Source of the DNA: an uncultured Bacilli bacterium
GTDB taxonomy: Bacteria; Bacillota_I; Bacilli_A; RF39; UBA660
NCBI GenBank assembly: GCA_947624695.1
Contig: CANQLN010000036.1
Span: 1 to 9,297, forward strand
Direction: 5' to 3'
Length of the DNA: 9,297 nt
Part shown: piece after piece, positions 1 through 7,016 of the stretch
How positions within the stretch are numbered: the first letter of the stretch is position 1
Layout of the letters: each line of letters begins with the position of its first letter
Position numbers and translations under genes: made by a program
The notes under the pieces: model-generated
Seen by the model: the letters and a program-made list of their open reading frames with translations, nothing else
Databases searched by the model: none
What the model was told of the DNA's origin: nothing

Positions 1-1115
1 CGATATAAACCAAATTCTAAAGGGGAATAAGTTTTAATTTCGGTGGCTTTCGTAAATTCTTTATTTTTTCCTAAAATCCAAGCGGTAAACCAAGTCCATT
101 GTTGACTTAAGTGTTTACTATAACCTTCTTTACTTACTTCATAAGCTGTTTTACCATCAAAATATTCAAGAGGGGTATCATAATCCATTACAATAGGGTT
201 TTCTTTATATAAATGTAAGTATAATTTAGGAGTGTCCCATAAGCCATAATTATTTAGAGATTCTTGATCATAAGTGGCATCATTCGCTTTTAATATCGCT
301 TGTTTTAAAATATAAGTATTTAAAATATGTTGGCCATGACTATATTCTCCGTTTTCATCATGACCCACAATAACTAAAGGTTTAAACCGCCGAATATTTT
401 CTACTTCATATTTTAAAGCATCATCTTCCGTTAGATTACTTTTATTCATATTTTTAATGGCTCCTTCTAAGGTTGTGGACCAAGCATCCGGAATTGGACC
501 GATAATAGGATAGTTTCTGATGCCTACTGTATAAAGGCCATGGAGTTGTTCATGAAGCCTTTTGGGATTATCAAAATGATTAGTAAAATATACAACTTGC
601 ACATTGGCTCCTTTCGCTACATAAGTTGGGATTAAGCCTAGAAAAAATAGTTGTTCATCATCACTATGGGTAGAAAATAAAAGCAAATCGGCTTTATCAA
701 AAGGTGGATTCCATACTTCTACAAAATTCGGAAGTTCTCCTGCACTTAAAACATAAATTTCCGCAATTTTGACATCTGCTTCGTAAGTTATCATCGCCTC
801 TTTAGTTTTTTCTTCTAATTTAACATATTCGTGTAAGAAACTATTGGCTCCTAAACTTTGAGACTTTTCTTTATAATTAATTACTCCCTTTTGACTACTT
901 AATTCATATATTATATAGATGCCAGAAATATCTGTTTCACTCGTAATCGTAATTTCTCTATTTGCATTTATTGTAGCATAACTATTTTCATTATTATCAG
1001 TTATTTTATTTATTTTTTCATTATTTACTAAAATAGATACAGAGCCTGTAATATCTTCCGCTAAAACAGGAAGGGGAATTAATAAAAACCATAAACTCAA
1101 TAAAATTTTTTTCAT
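1..1115 (-). CDS. Secreted PIG-L (LmbE-like) family deacetylase, C-terminus cut by window edge
   Basis: Read on the minus strand from ATG at 1115, the frame stays open to base 1 (371 codons plus two bases), so the end of the gene lies outside the window. Residues 1-19 form a signal peptide (two Lys, hydrophobic core, PVLA followed by Glu-Asp), so the protein is exported. Residues 20-140 look like a beta-rich N-terminal domain that I do not recognise. From about 141 the PIG-L catalytic domain begins. H150-S-D-D-E154 matches the family HPDDE motif with Ser for Pro, and a later GHDENGEYSHGQH stretch (251-263) supplies the third metal ligand, probably H263. PIG-L enzymes are zinc-dependent N-deacetylases of GlcNAc-containing molecules. 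The substrate here is unknown, but a secreted form suggests cell-surface glycans. An AAAAAAGG ribosome site (1134-1127) lies 11 bases before the start. The gene follows the TetR gene by 30 bases and is probably co-transcribed with it. The last visible residues (SPLEFGLYR) resemble the end of the family domain, so little is likely missing. Confidence 0.88.
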   Translation of the reverse strand, partial: MKKILLSLWFLLIPLPVLAEDITGSVSILVNNEKINKITDNNENSYATINANREITITSETDISGIYIIYELSSQKGVINYKEKSQSLGANSFLHEYVKLEEKTKEAMITYEADVKIAEIYVLSAGELPNFVEVWNPPFDKADLLLFSTHSDDEQLFFLGLIPTYVAKGANVQVVYFTNHFDNPKRLHEQLHGLYTVGIRNYPIIGPIPDAWSTTLEGAIKNMNKSNLTEDDALKYEVENIRRFKPLVIVGHDENGEYSHGQHILNTYILKQAILKANDATYDQESLNNYGLWDTPKLYLHLYKENPIVMDYDTPLEYFDGKTAYEVSKEGYSKHLSQQWTWFTAWILGKNKEFTKATEIKTYSPLEFGLY

Positions 1116-1145
1116 CCTATCAACTACCTTTTTTCATTATATCAA

Positions 1146-1691
1146 TTAAAATAATTTTTTAAAAGTCTCTTTAATTACTTGATTAATTTCTTCTAAAGAG
1201 TAGGGTATTTCTTTTCGAAAATACTTGATAATTAAGGCAATACTGCCATCAAGATAAATAGAAATAGCCATCTCATGAGACTTAATCTTTTCTTTAGGTA
1301 AAACGGCCGCTAAATTATCTAAAATTAATTTATTTAAATTACCGGTAAATAAGAAGGGATCATTACTAGAAAGAAGCATAGCATAGATATCTTCATGCTT
1401 TTCTAAATAATTCATCACAGTATCAAAAAACAAGTCAATATTTTCGGCAGTTTGTAATTTACTTAAATTACTTGTTAAAACATTTAAGGTTTCATCTTGG
1501 AATTCTTTAGCAACATCATAAATATTATCATAATGGGTATAAAATGTTCCCCGGGTGATGTCCGCTAGTTTAGTGATGTCCGTAACTGTTATTTTATCAA
1601 CATCTTTTTTAATTTTAACTTCTTTAGCAAAAGCACTTTTTATCTTTTCTCTAGTTTTTAAAGAAGAAGAATTTTTCATTTTAACTTTCAT
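1146..1691 (-). CDS. TetR/AcrR-family transcriptional repressor
   Basis: This 181-residue protein has the normal TetR length and layout. An N-terminal helix (11-26) precedes a helix-turn-helix at about 35-58 (ITVTDITKLADITRGTFYTHYDN), where the GTFYTHYDN recognition helix and following turn are the family hallmark. The rest is an all-helical ligand-binding and dimerisation domain. Its tail (YLDGSIALIIKYFRKE, about 146-161) resembles the DhaS-like subgroup. The start at 1691 is chosen because AAAAGGTGAG (1704-1695) lies just upstream, whereas the internal ATG at codon 5 has no ribosome site. It is divergent from the RND exporter, the usual arrangement for a repressor controlling an efflux pump and itself. 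The target and any inducer are inferred, not shown. The deacetylase gene follows after 30 bases with no terminator between them, so both may be on one transcript. Confidence 0.93.
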   Translation of the reverse strand: MKVKMKNSSSLKTREKIKSAFAKEVKIKKDVDKITVTDITKLADITRGTFYTHYDNIYDVAKEFQDETLNVLTSNLSKLQTAENIDLFFDTVMNYLEKHEDIYAMLLSSNDPFLFTGNLNKLILDNLAAVLPKEKIKSHEMAISIYLDGSIALIIKYFRKEIPYSLEEINQVIKETFKKLF

Positions 1692-1706
1692 GGTCTCACC
1701 TTTTAT

Positions 1707-1735
1707 ATTTTAACATATATTTGAACACACTTAAA
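1707..1735 (-). promoter_or_regulatory. Weak candidate promoter of the tetR-family gene
   Basis: On the minus strand TGTTAAAAT (1715-1707) is an extended -10, with a poor -35 (TTTAAG, 1735-1730) 17 bases upstream. It overlaps P1 of the exporter, consistent with shared repression. Transcription would start near base 1700, which cuts into the ribosome site at 1704-1695. The true start may therefore be a promoter slightly further upstream. Confidence 0.3.
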
Positions 1736-1749
1736 TACACTGTTAAAAT
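1721..1749 (+). promoter_or_regulatory. Candidate sigma-A promoter P1 of the RND exporter, extended -10, overlapping operator-like repeats
   Basis: TTGAAC (1721-1726, -35) lies exactly 17 bases before TAAAAT (1744-1749, -10), which is preceded by TG one base upstream (TGTTAAAAT, 1741-1749), an extended -10. Transcription would start near 1756 and give a leader of about 80 bases. The imperfect inverted repeat TTGAACA/TGTTAAA spans the same bases, so a bound repressor would block RNA polymerase. Confidence 0.55.
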
Positions 1750-1762
1750 TTAGACACTATTT

Positions 1763-1780
1763 AATAAATTGTTATTTATT
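1763..1780. repeat. AT-only inverted repeat, possible operator
   Basis: AATAAAT (1763-1769) and ATTTATT (1774-1780) are perfect 7-base inverted arms around TGTT. The repeat lies in the divergent control region, downstream of P1 and over the weak -35 of P2. It could bind the TetR protein, but such AT palindromes also arise by chance in DNA of this composition. Confidence 0.3.
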
Positions 1781-1803
1781 TTTGAAAATAATTATTTTAT
1801 AAT
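1775..1803 (+). promoter_or_regulatory. Alternative promoter P2 of the RND exporter
   Basis: A perfect TATAAT stands at 1798-1803 with a weak -35 (TTTATT, 1775-1780) at 17 bases. Its first base belongs to a perfect 14-base palindrome. It would give a leader of about 28 bases that includes the TGAGG ribosome site at 1826-1830. P1 has the better -35, P2 the better -10; either or both could be used. Confidence 0.35.
1785..1798. repeat. Perfect 14-base palindrome next to the P2 -10 box, possible operator
   Basis: AAAATAATTATTTT reads identically on both strands. It abuts the TATAAT of P2, a place where a bound repressor would hinder transcription of the exporter. Composition alone could explain it, so this is suggestive only. 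Confidence 0.3.
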
Positions 1804-1837
1804 TTATGTTAGTTTCGCTTAGAAATGAGGAAAAAAT

Positions 1838-4800
1838 ATGCAAAAAATTACGAATTTTATTGTGGAAAAAAGATTATGGATTTTTATTGTTTTTATTATT
1901 TTAACTATTTTAGCGGTTTTTTCCACAAAATTTACAAAAATTAATTATGATATAATGGAATATCTTCCTAAAAGTTCGGATGTTCGAAAAGGTTTAGATA
2001 TTATGGAAGATAATTTTGATGATGAGATGAGTTCTTTAGATATTATGCTTAAAGATTTATCGAAAGAAGAAAAGGCTAAGTCTTTAGAATACTTAGAAAA
2101 TTTAAAATATGTTGATGAGGTCGAGTATGAAGATAATGAATATTATAATAAAGATAATTATACTTTATATGTTTTAAATTTGGATTATGATTCTTCTTCT
2201 AAAGAAGCCAAACAAGTATATACCGAAGTAGTAGAGCATTTTAAAGATAATTTAGTTGATACATCTGGGTCTATTTCTTCCGAAAATAAAAATGTTTTAC
2301 CATTTTATATTGTCGTAATTGCGGTTTTAAGTGCTTTAGTCATTTTAATTATTATGTCTGAATCTTATATTGAACCTTTTTTATTCCTTTTTGCCATTTT
2401 AATCGCAGTCTTCTTAAATAAAGGCACGAATTTTATTTTTGGGAGTGTTTCTAATATTACGAATTCGATCGCCGCAATTTTGCAAATGGCTTTATCGATG
2501 GATTATTCGATTATGCTTATGAATAGATATCGTCAAGAAAGAGAGGTAGAAGAAGATAAAGTTAAAGCGATGAAAAAAGCTTTATATCATTCTTTTAAGT
2601 CGATATCTAGTAGTTCCGTTACTACCATTGTGGGTCTTTTAGCCTTAGTGTTTATGAGTTTTACGATTGGTAAGGATTTAGGTTTTGTTCTTGCTAAAGG
2701 TGTTTTATTTAGTTTAGTAAGTATCTTTACTATTTTGCCTTTCTTAATCTTACTTTTTGATAAATTAATATTCAAATGGAAGAAAAAATGTCCCATTTTC
2801 AAATTGCGTTTTTTAGGTAGATTTGCTTATAGAGTTCGTTATGTCGGAATTATTCTTTTTGTAATTATTCTAGTTGGTAGTTTTCTTCTTAAAGGTAATT
2901 TAGGAATTTTATACACTTCATCAGAAGTGAGTGAAATTGAAAAAGTCTTTCCCCTTAACAATCAAATTGTTTTAATTTATGATAAAGAGATGGAAGACGA
3001 TATTACCAGTATTTGTAATTCCGTTAAAGATAACCCTTATATTAAAGATGCTTTATGTTATGGTAATACTATTAATGAAAAAATAGCTTATCAAGACTTA
3101 AATTCCAAATTAAAAGAATTAGAAACAGATACGGAAGTTGAAGATTATTTAACCAAAATTGTTTATTATCATTATTTTAATCCCGAAGAAAATAATAAAA
3201 TAAATTTAGATACTTTATTAGATTTTATTAAAAGTAAAGTTTATAAAAATGAAGAAATGAATAGTCATATTAGTAAAAATATGAAAGATGATATTGATAC
3301 TTTGAAAAACTTTACAAATACAAAAAACATTAACCAAAAAAGAAGTAAAGATGAAATAACGAAAACTTTAAATATTAAAAGTGCTGTTTATGATGATTTA
3401 ATGGTTTTATATAATGTTAAAGATAATAATACTTATCTTACTTTAAATAGTTTTGCTAATTATGTTGAAGCTAATGTTTTAACTAACGAAAAATATGCTT
3501 CTTTATTTGATGAAGATGCTAAAAATGAGATAAATTTATTAGCTAAATATTCTGATGGAAACATTATAAATGAATCTTTAAATTATCAAAAAATGGCTAG
3601 TACTTTAGAAATTTCAGAAGAGGTAGCGCATAATGTTTACTTATATTATTTAAATGAAGAAATTTCTCCTTATCGCTTAAGTATTTCATCTTTAGGAAAT
3701 TTTATGCTTACTAATGAAGTAGTTAAGGAAAGTTTAAGTAACGAAGAAATAGCAAACTTAAATTTAATTAAAACTTTAAGTGATAATGCACTTATTACTA
3801 AGAAAATGACTAATGAAGAATTAGGAGCTTTCTTTGGTATGGATGCTAAAACTATCAAGCTTTTTATGGGAAATATGGAACCTCATACGCCTTATGAATT
3901 TGTAAGTACCATTATGAAAGGTAATTATAAAAGCTTTTTAGATGAAGCTACATTAACAAAATTAACTTTGGCAAATACTATTATGGAAAGTACGATTAAT
4001 AATAAAACTTATCAATATGAAGAAATGAGTAAAGTTTTAAATATTGAAAATGATAGTTTAAGAAATGTTTATGTCTTATATTTTGAAGATACAGTCTCTT
4101 TAACTCCTTATGAGTTTGTAAGTTTGATTATTTCAAATGATACCTTAGTAAGCAATGTTGATAAAGATACTTTAGATAATTTAAATTTACTTTTAAATAT
4201 TATGGAAAGTAGTCGAAATAATCAAACATTCTCGGGGCGGGAAATGGCGGAATTCTTAAATGTTAAAGAAGATGATATGAATTTAATTTATGCTTTATAT
4301 AAAAGTGAAAAAGAGAAGGTATCATTATCTTATCAAGAATTTATAAGTTTTCTTTTAAAAGATGTTTTAAATAGCAAATATGCAAATACTTTAAGTAGTG
4401 ATGCGGTTAATAAATTAAAGATAGTTGATAAAATAATAACTAATTCTTTAAATAAAAGGGAGTATACAAGTAAAGAATTATATAATTTGCTTTCTCCATT
4501 AAGTAAAGATTTGGATAAAGATTTAATTGATTTAGTTTATATTTATTATGGTAGTGAAAAACAATATAGTGATGATTATAAAATGACTGTGGAAGAGTTT
4601 ATTCATTATCTTAAAACTAATATTTTAGAAGATAAAAGATTTGATGATTATATTAAAGAAGACTTAAAAGAAGATATAATCGAAGGAGATCAAAAAATTG
4701 ATGATGCTAAAATAAGTTTAGTGAGTCCTAAATATCATCGGGCTTTACTTAATACTTATTTAGAACCGGAAAGTAAAGATACTTTTGACTTTATTAGTGA

Positions 4801-5389
4801 CATTGATAAAAAGTTAGAGGGTAAAGGAGAATATTATTTAGTGGGAGATTCTCCAATGGCATTAGAAATGACCCATACATTTTCCGGTGAACTTAATTTA
4901 ATTACCGTTTTGACCATGTCCTTTATCTTTGTAGTAGTAGCTTTCACTTTCAAATCTTTAAAAATATCAACTCTTTTAGTTCTTCTAATTCAAAGTGCTA
5001 TTTTCTTAATTATGGGTATTCTCTCTTTTAGTGGTTCTGTTTACTTTATTTCTATTTTAATTGTTCAAAGTATTTTAATGGGAGCCACCATCGATTATGC
5101 CATTTTGTATACTTCTTATTATTTAGAAGAGCGGAAAAGTCAAGATATTGAAACCTCTTTAATAAGGGCTTATAACAATTCGATGCATACAATTTTGACT
5201 AGTGCTTCAATCTTAATAATTGTCACTTTAATTGTGGGTAATTTTGCCTCCGAAGTAGCGGCTAAAATTTGTAAGACTTTATCTGAAGGAACAATTTGCG
5301 CATCCATTCTCATTATTTTCTTACTTCCTCCAATGCTAGCGGCCCTAGATCAATTTATTAGTAAAAAGAATTCTAAGAAATCCTCTTAG
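1838..5389 (+). CDS. RND superfamily (MMPL-type) exporter with a very large repeat-built second extracellular loop
   Basis: This 1183-residue polytopic protein has the MMPL/RND two-half layout. TM1 is at about 13-30, followed by a soluble loop (31-150). TM2-TM6 lie within 155-308, including the TM4 motif ALSMDYSIMLMNRYR with D222-Y223. TM7 is at 335-352. A huge soluble region (353-1018) follows, then TM8-TM12 (1019-1170), with a matching MGATIDYAILYTSYYLEER in TM10 (D1086-Y1087). The paired Asp-Tyr motifs are the expected proton-relay positions, so transport driven by the proton gradient is likely. MMPL family members export lipids, glycolipids or drugs; the substrate is unknown here. Typical Bacillota homologues of this type are roughly 700-1050 residues; the excess comes from about seven degenerate repeats at residues 411-930. 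The start is set by TGAGG (1826-1830) seven bases before ATG. The gene is divergent from a TetR repressor that probably controls it. Its last codons and TAG stop form part of a terminator hairpin. Confidence 0.9.
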   Translation: MQKITNFIVEKRLWIFIVFIILTILAVFSTKFTKINYDIMEYLPKSSDVRKGLDIMEDNFDDEMSSLDIMLKDLSKEEKAKSLEYLENLKYVDEVEYEDNEYYNKDNYTLYVLNLDYDSSSKEAKQVYTEVVEHFKDNLVDTSGSISSENKNVLPFYIVVIAVLSALVILIIMSESYIEPFLFLFAILIAVFLNKGTNFIFGSVSNITNSIAAILQMALSMDYSIMLMNRYRQEREVEEDKVKAMKKALYHSFKSISSSSVTTIVGLLALVFMSFTIGKDLGFVLAKGVLFSLVSIFTILPFLILLFDKLIFKWKKKCPIFKLRFLGRFAYRVRYVGIILFVIILVGSFLLKGNLGILYTSSEVSEIEKVFPLNNQIVLIYDKEMEDDITSICNSVKDNPYIKDALCYGNTINEKIAYQDLNSKLKELETDTEVEDYLTKIVYYHYFNPEENNKINLDTLLDFIKSKVYKNEEMNSHISKNMKDDIDTLKNFTNTKNINQKRSKDEITKTLNIKSAVYDDLMVLYNVKDNNTYLTLNSFANYVEANVLTNEKYASLFDEDAKNEINLLAKYSDGNIINESLNYQKMASTLEISEEVAHNVYLYYLNEEISPYRLSISSLGNFMLTNEVVKESLSNEEIANLNLIKTLSDNALITKKMTNEELGAFFGMDAKTIKLFMGNMEPHTPYEFVSTIMKGNYKSFLDEATLTKLTLANTIMESTINNKTYQYEEMSKVLNIENDSLRNVYVLYFEDTVSLTPYEFVSLIISNDTLVSNVDKDTLDNLNLLLNIMESSRNNQTFSGREMAEFLNVKEDDMNLIYALYKSEKEKVSLSYQEFISFLLKDVLNSKYANTLSSDAVNKLKIVDKIITNSLNKREYTSKELYNLLSPLSKDLDKDLIDLVYIYYGSEKQYSDDYKMTVEEFIHYLKTNILEDKRFDDYIKEDLKEDIIEGDQKIDDAKISLVSPKYHRALLNTYLEPESKDTFDFISDIDKKLEGKGEYYLVGDSPMALEMTHTFSGELNLITVLTMSFIFVVVAFTFKSLKISTLLVLLIQSAIFLIMGILSFSGSVYFISILIVQSILMGATIDYAILYTSYYLEERKSQDIETSLIRAYNNSMHTILTSASILIIVTLIVGNFASEVAAKICKTLSEGTICASILIIFLLPPMLAALDQFISKKNSKKSS
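3068..4627 (+). repeat. About seven degenerate tandem protein repeats within the exporter's second extracellular loop
   Basis: Units begin at about residues 411, 501, 580, 656, 723, 796 and 874 (DNA 3068, 3338, 3575, 3803, 4004, 4223, 4457) and run 66-90 residues each. A unit shows a helix with E-M/L-x-x-L-N-I/V, then N-V-Y-x-L-Y, then S-L-T/S-x-x-E-F-V/I, then a D/E-rich turn leading to L-N-L-I/L. Units 4-6 are clearest: TPYEFVS occurs at 684-690 and again at 756-762, and IMES at 715-718 and 788-791. The DNA echoes this: CCTTATGA-A/G-TTTGTAAGT at 3890 and 4106 (216 bases apart) and ATTATGGAAAGTA at 3980 and 4199 (219 bases apart). Units 1 and 7 are weak and their limits approximate. Tandem duplication followed by divergence explains the pattern. 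The segments look all-helical; function unknown. Confidence 0.75.
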
Positions 5390-5400
5390 GATTCTTTTTT
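5366..5400 (+). terminator. Intrinsic terminator overlapping the stop codon of the RND exporter gene
   Basis: AAGAATTCTAAGA (5366-5378) pairs with TCTTAGGATTCTT (5384-5396) over 13 base pairs with a single G-U wobble and a 5-base loop, followed by a T run to 5400. The right arm contains the TAG stop (5387-5389), so the hairpin encodes the last residues of the protein. It separates the exporter from the next operon. Confidence 0.9.
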
Positions 5401-5428
5401 GGTAACACCTGTTTTTATTCAAAAATAG

Positions 5429-5457
5429 TTTTCACTTTTTAAAACCTGTTATATAAT
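5429..5457 (+). promoter_or_regulatory. Sigma-A-like promoter of the unknown gene/nuclease operon
   Basis: A perfect TATAAT (5452-5457) lies 17 bases after TTTTCA (5429-5434, four of six consensus bases). It follows the exporter's terminator and precedes an optimal AAAGGAGG ribosome site (5472-5479) seven bases before the ATG at 5487. The predicted leader is only about 24 bases. Confidence 0.65.
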
Positions 5458-5486
5458 TATATATATAAACTAAAGGAGGCTTTGGA

Positions 5487-7016
5487 ATGGAGATTGAAGA
5501 AGTAAAAAAGAAAAGTCGCATATTATTAATAAGTGCTGATGATATTATTTTAGAAAGTTTAAAAAATAAAGGTTATCAAAATATAGATCATTTTAAGTCG
5601 CGCATTTTAGCAAGTCGATATTATGAAAAATACCCGCAAAGATTAAGTCAATATCATGCCGTTATTTTAGGAAGTACTGTTTTAGTGGGTATGGATTATT
5701 TAGAAAAAGAAATTCTTTATTTAGAGAAAAAATATGGAACAATATTATTAAATTTGAAAGAAGAAAAAGAATATCAAGCAGAATTTAATTATGGAAAAAG
5801 TAAGGCTTCTTTTACGGGAAATTTAGATAATTTATTAGATAAATTAGCAGAATTTTTAAAAAATAATCATAGTTTAGAAAGAAATTATATTCCTTTAACT
5901 TTTGTACCCATTCCTGTAAAAGAAAATTTAAATGTTATTGTGCCGAAATTTAAGAGAAGTTTAAAAATACTATATTTAAGTGAACAAAAAGATATGACTT
6001 CTTGGAGTGATATAGTTAAAGAACTTTTAGGAGTTAAAATTACTTTTTTAAAAGTAAATAAAGAAGATATTACTCATTTTATTTTAAACTCTTTAGGGGA
6101 TTATGACATTATTATAGGAAGTAAAATGCCATCTTTAAACCTTTTAGGTTTAGGTATTGAGTGCCAAGAACAGTTGAAAAAAAGTGGTAGATGTCAAACT
6201 TTATTAATGACTACCGATAGTAATCCCATTATTGAATTTAATGAAGATGGGGAAGTTTTAAAAGGTGGATTTGCTTCTGTTGTAGATTTAAAATATGTCT
6301 TTAGTAATAAAAGCGAGGAATTAGCAAAAGAGGAAGAAATCAAAATACCAGTTTTAAGAGAAGATTTACCTTATAATATGGCAAAGAGAAGTACCATAAG
6401 CAATACTTTAGCAACCATTTCCGTAGCGGTTAATTTATATGATGAAAAATTAAAAAATTTAGGATATCTTGGGATAAGTGATAATGATTTAAAAAATCCT
6501 TTAGATTATCAAATAGCTTATGAGGAAGTAAAATTAGCTTATGAAGAAGAGAAAGAAGAAAAATTAAAAGCCCTTAAAATATTTGATAATTTAATGTTGT
6601 TAGTTTCGCGATATCTTTCTTATCAAAAACGAGGTTTAATTAAAGGTGCTTTAGATGATTTAGATATCATAGAATATAAGGAAGAAATAATTATTGAAAG
6701 TTATTATAATGAAAGACCTTATATAATTTTAACTATTCCTTTAGGTAGACCAGAAAATAATTTACGAACTTTTAAAATGCAAATACCTTCTAAAAAAGGC
6801 ATGCTTACCAGTCCTTTAGAAAGAGGTATTTATACTCCTAAATATGAAAAAGTTAATGGGGTACCGGAAAGATTAAGTGATATTGAAGCCGGTTATTTAT
6901 TAAATTTAGTTAAAAAAGTTGAAATGACTTTAAGTCCCATTATTAATGAAGCTATTGCTTTAGAGGGAAATAAGGGTCAAAAAAGGAGTCGAAACCGTGG
7001 CCAAAAGAAGAGGTAA
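5487..7016 (+). CDS. Unrecognised cytoplasmic protein with two alpha/beta halves, coupled to a nuclease
   Basis: I do not recognise this 509-residue protein. It has no signal peptide or membrane segment. Residues 10-125 read like an alternating beta-alpha domain (RILLISADD at 11-19, HAVILGSTV at 57-65, YGTILLNL at 83-90). Residues 158-272 look like a second such domain (LKILYLSEQKD at 159-169, YDIIIGSKM at 206-214, CQTLLMTTD at 236-244). The two halves align loosely, as if from an internal duplication. The first resembles a response-regulator receiver but lacks the acceptor Asp after its third strand. Residues 285-490 are mixed, with a Glu/Lys-rich helix (345-370), a strand-rich part (395-432) and a conserved-looking IPSKKGMLTSPLERGIYTP (433-451). 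The tail (495-509) is strongly basic and could bind nucleic acid or phospholipid, which is inference. The start follows AAAGGAGG. The last 20 bases overlap the nuclease gene, implying linked translation and probably a shared role. Confidence 0.85.
   Translation: MEIEEVKKKSRILLISADDIILESLKNKGYQNIDHFKSRILASRYYEKYPQRLSQYHAVILGSTVLVGMDYLEKEILYLEKKYGTILLNLKEEKEYQAEFNYGKSKASFTGNLDNLLDKLAEFLKNNHSLERNYIPLTFVPIPVKENLNVIVPKFKRSLKILYLSEQKDMTSWSDIVKELLGVKITFLKVNKEDITHFILNSLGDYDIIIGSKMPSLNLLGLGIECQEQLKKSGRCQTLLMTTDSNPIIEFNEDGEVLKGGFASVVDLKYVFSNKSEELAKEEEIKIPVLREDLPYNMAKRSTISNTLATISVAVNLYDEKLKNLGYLGISDNDLKNPLDYQIAYEEVKLAYEEEKEEKLKALKIFDNLMLLVSRYLSYQKRGLIKGALDDLDIIEYKEEIIIESYYNERPYIILTIPLGRPENNLRTFKMQIPSKKGMLTSPLERGIYTPKYEKVNGVPERLSDIEAGYLLNLVKKVEMTLSPIINEAIALEGNKGQKRSRNRGQKKR
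6983..6988 (+). promoter_or_regulatory. Ribosome binding site that sets the GTG start of the nuclease
   Basis: AAGGAG lies eight bases before GTG at 6997, inside the last codons of the upstream gene. No ATG nearby in this frame has a comparable site, so GTG is the start. The arrangement suggests translational coupling between the two genes. Confidence 0.8.

Larger units (their letters stand above)
1692..1837. promoter_or_regulatory. Divergent control region between the TetR repressor and RND exporter genes
   Basis: This 146-base AT-rich stretch holds the start signals of both divergent genes and several repeats suited to TetR binding. The pentamer ACACT occurs three times on the plus strand (1727-1731, 1737-1741, 1754-1758). 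TTGAACA (1721-1727) and TGTTAAA (1741-1747) form an imperfect inverted pair. Two AT-only palindromes follow at 1763-1780 and 1785-1798. TetR dimers normally bind palindromes of 15-30 bases overlapping the promoter, so one or more of these could be the operator. Which one cannot be decided from sequence alone. Confidence 0.6.

Noticed and set aside
1136..1141. TATAAT on the minus strand between the TetR and deacetylase genes
   Set aside because: No good -35 lies 17 bases upstream, and the predicted start would fall inside the ribosome site. Co-transcription with TetR is simpler.
2587..2802. 71-codon open frame on the minus strand inside the exporter gene
   Set aside because: It is antisense to well-conserved TM5-TM7 coding sequence, has no ribosome site that I can see, and its composition is that of a reverse-strand shadow.
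3670..3858. 62-codon open frame on the minus strand inside the repeat region
   Set aside because: It is antisense to the exporter's repeats, and its hydrophobic look comes from reading Lys/Asn/Glu codons backwards.
3068..4627. CRISPR-like or satellite DNA
   Set aside because: The repeats are degenerate, in frame and of protein-unit length with no unique spacers. They are coding duplications.
5487..5840. Functional response-regulator receiver at the N-terminus of the unknown protein
   Set aside because: The strand 3 phosphoacceptor Asp is absent and no DNA-binding output domain follows, so only a loose fold resemblance is claimed.
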